A stretch of 34,526 nt of DNA, from positions 1 through 34,526 of the forward strand of contig DAIBTC010000006.1 of the NCBI GenBank assembly GCA_027415345.1, written 5' to 3'. The notes under the pieces were generated by a model that was not told the DNA's origin, did no database searches, and saw only the letters and a program-made list of their open reading frames with translations. The position numbers and the translations under genes were made by a program. Source of the DNA: Nitrospirota bacterium. Lineage in GTDB: Bacteria > Nitrospirota > Leptospirillia > Leptospirillales > Leptospirillaceae. This document shows, one piece after another, positions 28,836 to 34,526 of the stretch (its first letter is position 1; every line of letters starts with the position of its first letter).

Positions 28836-29869
28836 GACTCCCTCTCCTTTCCACCCTCCGGCAAATGACCGTCTTTTTTCTTTTTCTCCTTGTGCTCGGA
28901 GTGGGATGGTCTCTTTATGCCTTTTTTGGACCTCCCCAAGAGGAAGCCGCCCCCTTTCTCCTGACGGTCTCTCACGGGACGCCTTTCCGCCAGGTGATCC
29001 AGACGCTGGCAAGAAAAGGGGCGGTCTCTTCCCCGGAAACGGTGATCTTCTGGGGGGACATTCTCGGCTTGGCCCGGAGCATTCGGGAAGGGGAGTACGA
29101 AATCTCTCCCGGAAATCGCCCCTACCGGATCCTCTGGGACCTGGTGGCCGGCCAGAAGTATTACGAGAAGCTGACCGTTCCGGAAGGATTCACCATCGCC
29201 CAGGTGGCGGCCCGCATGACGCATATGGGAATCGGAACGATTGACGAAAACTTGGCCCTCATGAGCGATGGGGACTTTCTTCGCCAGCTCCATGTTCCCT
29301 CCACCTCCCTGGAAGGATATCTGTTCCCGAACACCTATTATTTTTCAAAGGGGTCGACCTCCCGGGAGGTTCTTGCGATGATGGTCTCCCGCTTCTGGAG
29401 GGTGATGCTCCCCGACTGGCGATCCCGCCTCCAAGAGAGGGGACTGACCGTAAACCAGGGCGTGACGCTGGCCTCCATCATCCAGAAGGAGGCGGGATCC
29501 TCAAAAGAGATGCCGCTGATCGCCGGAGTCTTCCTGAACCGCCTCCACAACGGCATGAAACTCCAGAGCGATCCGACGGTCCTCTATCTCCTCCCCCATC
29601 GTCACCACCTGAAGGCCGGGGACCTGAAAATCGATTCCCTTTACAACACCTACCTTCATGAAGGACTTCCGCCTACCCCCATCGACAATCCCGGAGCCCA
29701 GGCCCTTCAGGCCGTCGTCTTTGCGAAGGATGTTCCCTATCTCTACTTCGTCTCGGACGGTCACGGATCTCCCTCCATTTTTTCCCGGACCCTGCCGGAG
29801 CACGACCGGGCCATCCGACGGATCCTGAGGGATAAAAGGGGAATTTCCCCGGAGACGGACTCCCAATAA
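28832..29869 (+). CDS. mltG: Endolytic murein transglycosylase MltG (GTG start)
   Basis: N-terminal TM; VPEGFTIAQVAARM; LEGYLFPNTYYF; TLASIIQKEAGSSKEMPLIAGVFLNRLHNGMKLQSDPTVLY. Confidence 0.95.
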   Translation: MRLPLLSTLRQMTVFFLFLLVLGVGWSLYAFFGPPQEEAAPFLLTVSHGTPFRQVIQTLARKGAVSSPETVIFWGDILGLARSIREGEYEISPGNRPYRILWDLVAGQKYYEKLTVPEGFTIAQVAARMTHMGIGTIDENLALMSDGDFLRQLHVPSTSLEGYLFPNTYYFSKGSTSREVLAMMVSRFWRVMLPDWRSRLQERGLTVNQGVTLASIIQKEAGSSKEMPLIAGVFLNRLHNGMKLQSDPTVLYLLPHRHHLKAGDLKIDSLYNTYLHEGLPPTPIDNPGAQALQAVVFAKDVPYLYFVSDGHGSPSIFSRTLPEHDRAIRRILRDKRGISPETDSQ

Positions 29870-29895
29870 CCTCATGCGCGAAAGATCGATAAAGA

Positions 29896-32577
29896 ATGAG
29901 TGAAAACGAATTGATTGACGGATTGCAGGATTCTGGTGGGTCTTCTTCGGGTCTTCCCAAGCGTTTTGAATGGGAAAGTGTGGAGGCCAGCTGCCTCGAG
30001 CGATGGAACCTCGCGTCCGCCTCCAGGGCTTCCGAAGGGGAGCCCTTTTCGATGGTTGTTCCCCCTCCGAACATTACAGGCCGCCTTCATATGGGCCACG
30101 CCCTCAACCTGACCATCCAGGATGTGGCAGCCCGGTATCGAAGAATGCAAGGGCGGGACGTTCTCTGGATCCCGGGCATCGACCACGCGGGGATCGCCGC
30201 CCAGAACGTCGTGGAAAGACAGCTAAGGGCTGAGGGAGTGGACTACAAGAGCCTGGGGCGTGACGCCTTCGTCGAGCGTGTCTGGCGCTGGAAGGAGTCG
30301 ATCGGTTCAGGGATTCTGGACCAGATCCGGCGTCTGGGGGCCTCCCTTTCCTGGGATCACGAGCGCTTCACGATGGACCCGGGGTTTTCCCGGGCGGTCC
30401 GGGAGGTCTTTGTCCGTCTTTATGAAGACGGGGCCCTCTACCGGGCCGAACGGATGATCCACTGGTGTCCCCGCTGCCTGACAGCGCTCTCCGATGTTGA
30501 GGTGACCCATCAGGACCGGGATGGGGAGCTCTACTTCATCCGGTACGTCGATGCCGAGAGGCCGGAGGACTCCCTTGTGGTCGCCACGACACGTCCTGAG
30601 ACGGTGGTGGCCGACCTGGCCCTGGCCGTCAATCCGGAGGATGACCGGTATGTGGCCTGGGTAGGACGGCGGGTGAGAGTTCCCATGACCGACCGGACGA
30701 TTCCCGTGGTGACCGACACGACAGTCGATCCCGGCTTTGGAACAGGGGTCCTCAAGATCACTCCCAGCCATTCGATGGTCGACTTCGAGATCGGACAGCG
30801 TCATGGTCTGGGAGCCTTGTCCGTGATCGATGAACGGGGAATCATGAATGCCCAGGCCGGTCCCCTGTCGGGGCTCCCCCTGGAAAAGGCTCGTGTCAGG
30901 GCCGTGGAAGTGCTCGATTCGGTCGAGAGTCTCGTACGTCGGGAGCCTCACAAGAATGCTATCGGGGTCTGCTACCGTTGCCAGACGGAGGTCGAGCCGC
31001 GCCTCTCGCTGCAGTGGTTCGTGAGGATGGCCCCCCTGGCGGCCCGGGCCCGGGAGGCAGTCGCAGCGGAGGAGATCCGGTTTTTCCCCGACAATTGGGA
31101 GAAGACCTACTTCGAATGGATCGACAATATCCGGGATTGGTGCATCTCCCGGCAGATATGGTGGGGCCACCGGATTCCGGCCTGGACCTGCCAGGACTGT
31201 CACCACCTTTCGGTTCTCCGGAATGATCCGGAGGTCTGTCCTCACTGCGGGGGAGTCAACCTTATCCAGGACCCTGATGTCCTCGACACATGGTTTTCCT
31301 CGGCGCTGTGGCCCTTCGCCACGATGGGCTGGCCCGAGGAGACGCCGGATCTCCGGCGTTTCTACCCGACGAACCTTCTGGTCACGGGATTCGACATCCT
31401 GTTTTTCTGGGTGGCCCGGATGATCATGATGGGACTCTATCTCACCGATCGGGTTCCTTTCCGGGATATCTATATCCATGCCCTGGTCCGGGACGAGTTC
31501 GGGCAAAAGATGACCAAGAGCCGGGGAAACGTGGTCGATCCCCTGGAGCTCATGGAACGCTTCGGGACCGACGCCTTCCGACTGTCCCTGGCCCTTCTGG
31601 CCACTCCCGGGCGTGATATCCGCCTCTCCGTCGAACGGGTGGAAGCGGCCCGGAACTTTGTCTCGAAACTTTGGAGTGCCTTCCGCTACATCTCCCTGGT
31701 GGTCCCTCCTGGAACCCCCTCTCTTGACGATCTGGCCTCCTGCCGGGGAATCGCAAATCGCTGGATTCTTTCGGAGCTCGCAAGGCTCCAGACCGCCTAC
31801 CGGGAGGCGATGGAGTCCTACCGCTATGACGAGGGAGCCCTCCTTGTCTACCGGTTTACCTGGAGCCTCTTCTGCGACTGGTACCTCGAGGCGACGAAGG
31901 GGGATTTTGAGCGGGATCCTTCCGATCCGCTCAGAATCGAAACGGCCGGGACTCTGGTCACGGTCGGTTCGATCCTTCTCGACCTGGCCCATCCGGTCAT
32001 GCCCTTTGTGACAGAAGAACTCTCACGCCTCTTTGAATTTTCCAACGGATGCACGGGCACGGGCGAAAGCCCCGTCCTTGCCGGGCGGATCCCCGAGGGA
32101 TGGGGCGAGCCCTTTGACCGGATCCGGAGCATGGTCGGGTCGGTCCGGCAGACCCGGAGCGTCATGAAGATTCCTCCGACACAGGAGATCACATCAGCCC
32201 TGGTCCTTTTGTCTCCGGATGCGGGAGATCCGGCGGCTCTTTGGCCCTTCCTGGAAAGGCTCGGAAAGCTTTCCCGGTCCGCAGATCCCTCTCTCAAGGG
32301 GCTTCGGGCCCCCTTCCGGGACGGGTATCTGGTCCTGGGACTCGGAGGTCTCGTGGACTTTTCCCGGGAGGCCGACCGACTCGAAAAGGAGATCCTGAAG
32401 CTCGGGGAGAAGATTGCGGAGGTTTCGGGCCGGCTTTCTCGGGAGGATTTTGTCCGAAAAGCCCCTCCCGAGGTGGTGGAAAAGGACCGGGGGCTTGTTG
32501 TCACCCTCGAGGAAGAAAGAAAAGGGCTTGAGGTGGCGCTTGACCAGGTCAGGGCTTTTCTTGGGGAGACGCCATGA
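29896..32577 (+). CDS. valS: Valyl-tRNA synthetase
   Basis: VVPPPNITGRLHMGHALNLTIQDVAARYRRMQG; KMTKSRGNVVDPLELMERFGTDAFRLSLA; C-terminal coiled coil. Confidence 0.97.
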   Translation: MSENELIDGLQDSGGSSSGLPKRFEWESVEASCLERWNLASASRASEGEPFSMVVPPPNITGRLHMGHALNLTIQDVAARYRRMQGRDVLWIPGIDHAGIAAQNVVERQLRAEGVDYKSLGRDAFVERVWRWKESIGSGILDQIRRLGASLSWDHERFTMDPGFSRAVREVFVRLYEDGALYRAERMIHWCPRCLTALSDVEVTHQDRDGELYFIRYVDAERPEDSLVVATTRPETVVADLALAVNPEDDRYVAWVGRRVRVPMTDRTIPVVTDTTVDPGFGTGVLKITPSHSMVDFEIGQRHGLGALSVIDERGIMNAQAGPLSGLPLEKARVRAVEVLDSVESLVRREPHKNAIGVCYRCQTEVEPRLSLQWFVRMAPLAARAREAVAAEEIRFFPDNWEKTYFEWIDNIRDWCISRQIWWGHRIPAWTCQDCHHLSVLRNDPEVCPHCGGVNLIQDPDVLDTWFSSALWPFATMGWPEETPDLRRFYPTNLLVTGFDILFFWVARMIMMGLYLTDRVPFRDIYIHALVRDEFGQKMTKSRGNVVDPLELMERFGTDAFRLSLALLATPGRDIRLSVERVEAARNFVSKLWSAFRYISLVVPPGTPSLDDLASCRGIANRWILSELARLQTAYREAMESYRYDEGALLVYRFTWSLFCDWYLEATKGDFERDPSDPLRIETAGTLVTVGSILLDLAHPVMPFVTEELSRLFEFSNGCTGTGESPVLAGRIPEGWGEPFDRIRSMVGSVRQTRSVMKIPPTQEITSALVLLSPDAGDPAALWPFLERLGKLSRSADPSLKGLRAPFRDGYLVLGLGGLVDFSREADRLEKEILKLGEKIAEVSGRLSREDFVRKAPPEVVEKDRGLVVTLEEERKGLEVALDQVRAFLGETP

Positions 32578-33455
32578 TCGGGGGTCTTCTTCCTTCCACG
32601 GTTGACCGGGCCCTTGTGTCCTTTCTGGAAGAGGATCTCCCCGAAGGAGACCTCACCAGCCGTCTTTTCTTTTCGGATCCGGCCTCCAACCGGAGAGCCG
32701 AGGCGGCGATCATGGCGGAAGAGTCGGGGGTTCTAGCCGGGACTCCCTTCATTCCCAGGATCTTTTCCCTTCTGGGGGGAGAAGTGGCGGTGAACTGGAA
32801 AGTTCCCGAGGGCGGGGCGCTTTCGCCCGGCCAGGTCGTCGGAGTCCTTTCCGGTCCTCTCCTGGACCTTCTTTCGGGGGAGAGACTCTCCCTCAATCTT
32901 CTCAAGCATCTCTCCGCGATTGCGACCACCACCCGGCGCTATGTAGAGGTGGCAAGGGCAGTTCGTCCCTCCGGAATGCGTCCCCTTCGGATTACCGAAA
33001 CCCGCAAGACCCTTCCTGGCCTTCGTCTCTTTCAGAAGTACGCCGTCCGGATGGGCGGCGGGGTCCCCCACCGTTCCTCCCTCTCCTCCGGAATCCTGAT
33101 CAAGGACAACCACATCGTGGGGGTCGGTTCGGTTGCCCGGGCCCTTCGACTCGCCCGGGAGCGCGCACCCCACCCCTACCGGATCGAAATCGAGGTTGAC
33201 ACCCCGGGCCAGGCCCTGGAGGCCGTTGCCGAAGGGGCAGAAATCCTTCTTCTAGACAACATGAGCGTATCGGTGATGGCCGATCTTGTTCCCCGGCTCC
33301 GGGAGAAAAATCCCGATATCCTCCTCGAGGTCTCGGGGGGAGTGACCCTGGAGAAGGTCCGGGAGATTTCGGGGCTCGACATCGATCTCTGTTCTGTCGG
33401 AGCCCTGACCCATTCTCCCGGCGACCTTTCCCTGCGGCTGGACTTTCTCGGGTGA
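32574..33455 (+). CDS. nadC: Nicotinate-nucleotide pyrophosphorylase (carboxylating)
   Basis: EDLPEGDLTS; LLKHLSAIATTTRRYVE; TRKTLPGLRLFQKYAVRMGGGVPHRSSLSSGILIKDNHI; LLLDNMS; LEVSGGVTLEKVREISGLDIDLCSVGALTHS. ATGA overlap with valS. Confidence 0.95.
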   Translation: MIGGLLPSTVDRALVSFLEEDLPEGDLTSRLFFSDPASNRRAEAAIMAEESGVLAGTPFIPRIFSLLGGEVAVNWKVPEGGALSPGQVVGVLSGPLLDLLSGERLSLNLLKHLSAIATTTRRYVEVARAVRPSGMRPLRITETRKTLPGLRLFQKYAVRMGGGVPHRSSLSSGILIKDNHIVGVGSVARALRLARERAPHPYRIEIEVDTPGQALEAVAEGAEILLLDNMSVSVMADLVPRLREKNPDILLEVSGGVTLEKVREISGLDIDLCSVGALTHSPGDLSLRLDFLG

Positions 33456-34288
33456 GTGAAGCGGAGCCCCAGCGGGTCCGGAAGATTTGGTCCGATCCGC
33501 CGGTACTCTTCGTCCGGACCCTTTCCTCCACCAGCGATACCCTCGGAAGGTGGGTCTCCGAAGGGAGGGTCCCTCCCCGGGCCACGCTTCTCTGTGGCCT
33601 TCAGACTGGCGGACGGGGCCGTCCCGGACACCGATGGCAGTCCCGGAGAGGGGATCTCACGATGAGCCGATGGATTCTTTCCGAAGAGTCTCCCCCCGCC
33701 GGGAAGGCCCTTCTTCCCCTGGCTATTGCCGCCGCCTGTCTTGAAACCTTTGACAATCTGGACCTTCCGGGAACCTTCTGGAAATATCCCAACGACCTTT
33801 ATGCCCTCCTGTCCCCGGAAAATCCGGGGGGCGATGTCGGAAAGCTAGGCGGGCTCCTGGTCGAACCGGTTCGGGCGATCGGCGGAGAGCCAAAGGGATG
33901 GATCGCCGGGATCGGAATCAATATTGGGACCCTCGAGCCGGAATCTTCTGGAAGGGATTTCTCTCCCGCCTCGCTTTCCGGTCTCGCCAGGGAGGGACGT
34001 CCTCTCCCAGGTCTCCTCTCCCTGGCAAGACATCTCTCCCAGCGGATCTCATGGATCCTGGACAATGGCTCGCCCGCTGAAATCCTGGCGCGGCTTGAAG
34101 ACCGTCTCCTCTGGAAAAATCGCTGGATTGCCTATACGCTCAACGGAAAAACCTACCTCGGGAAAATCGAGGGGTTGGGGAGGGATGGCGCCCTGCTCGT
34201 GACCGGGGACGATGGCCGGTCCTGCCGTCTCGGACCCGGGGTCAGAAACATTCGTCCTGTCTCTGTCGGGGAAGCTCATCATGGCTGA
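33452..34288 (+). CDS. birA: Biotin-[acetyl-CoA-carboxylase] ligase (no N-terminal HTH)
   Basis: LSSTSDTLGRW; CGLQTGGRGRPGHRWQSRRGDLTMSRWI; WKYPNDLYALL...KLGGLLVE; GIGINIG. GTGA overlap with nadC. Confidence 0.9.
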   Translation: MSEAEPQRVRKIWSDPPVLFVRTLSSTSDTLGRWVSEGRVPPRATLLCGLQTGGRGRPGHRWQSRRGDLTMSRWILSEESPPAGKALLPLAIAAACLETFDNLDLPGTFWKYPNDLYALLSPENPGGDVGKLGGLLVEPVRAIGGEPKGWIAGIGINIGTLEPESSGRDFSPASLSGLAREGRPLPGLLSLARHLSQRISWILDNGSPAEILARLEDRLLWKNRWIAYTLNGKTYLGKIEGLGRDGALLVTGDDGRSCRLGPGVRNIRPVSVGEAHHG

Positions 34289-34526
34289 TCCGGGACGGGG
34301 AATCACGATCAAGGTGGGTCTCTCCCGGATCTCGGTGGCCCTCCATGAGGGGGAGCGGATCCTCAGAATGAAGACACTGGCGACTCCCACCCCCCCGGAA
34401 TCCCGGAATGCACTGTCGGGTTTTTTCGGAACCCTCTGGCAAGACCTGAGTCTTAAGAACCTGCCCGCGGTCCTTGTCTGCGTCGTTCCCGATCTTTCCC
34501 ACATCGTCTCCTCCCAATGGGGCGAA
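34281..34526 (+). CDS. Partial CoaX-like (type III pantothenate kinase-like) protein, truncated by right edge
   Basis: ATG overlapping the birA stop; MADPGRGITIKVGLSRISVALHEGERILRMKTLATPTPPESRNALSGFFGTLWQDLSLKNLPAVLVCVVPDLSHIVSSQWGE. Position after birA and the VCVVPDLSHIV segment suggest CoaX; not in the ORF track because it is incomplete. Confidence 0.45.
   Translation, partial: MADPGRGITIKVGLSRISVALHEGERILRMKTLATPTPPESRNALSGFFGTLWQDLSLKNLPAVLVCVVPDLSHIVSSQWGE

Noticed and set aside
30307-31992. 561-aa minus-strand ORF opposite valS
   Set aside because: Antisense shadow; His/Asp/Gly-rich composition without motifs.

Overview
This is a compact, GC-rich bacterial chromosome segment made almost entirely of housekeeping genes. 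From left to right it contains:
- a partial minus-strand membrane protein (off the left edge) and a TPR lipoprotein
- rpsA, sppA, IHF/HU, ffh, rpsP, rimM, trmD, rplS, rnhB
- ftsX-like, EnvC/M23-like, ctpA
- groES-groEL behind a CIRCE operator, then trxA and recN
- on the minus strand, a polyamine cluster (speD-speE-Orn/Lys/Arg decarboxylase) followed by a UPF0182 membrane protein
- on the minus strand, an orphan secreted protein
- a long plus-strand run: Cys-rich protein, pgpA, recA, alaS, yqgF, mltG, valS, nadC, birA, and a partial coaX-like gene at the right edge.
The overall character would fit a Nitrospirota/Leptospirillum-like organism, but that is an untested impression.
I saw no mobile elements, CRISPR arrays, rRNA or tRNA genes. 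I did not find a clear-cut new defence or metabolic system. The items most worth a second look are:
- a 43-codon small ORF with a strong Shine-Dalgarno sequence in the roughly 300-nt leader of speD
- an aminopropyltransferase whose motif looks thermospermine- or agmatine-type
- an FtsX-like gene without an adjacent ftsE, coupled to an EnvC-like protein with a degenerate LytM site
- a 10-bp perfect hairpin in the ctpA leader
- a 12-cysteine uncharacterised protein and an orphan secreted protein
- a coaX-like ORF whose nucleotide-binding motif looks eroded.
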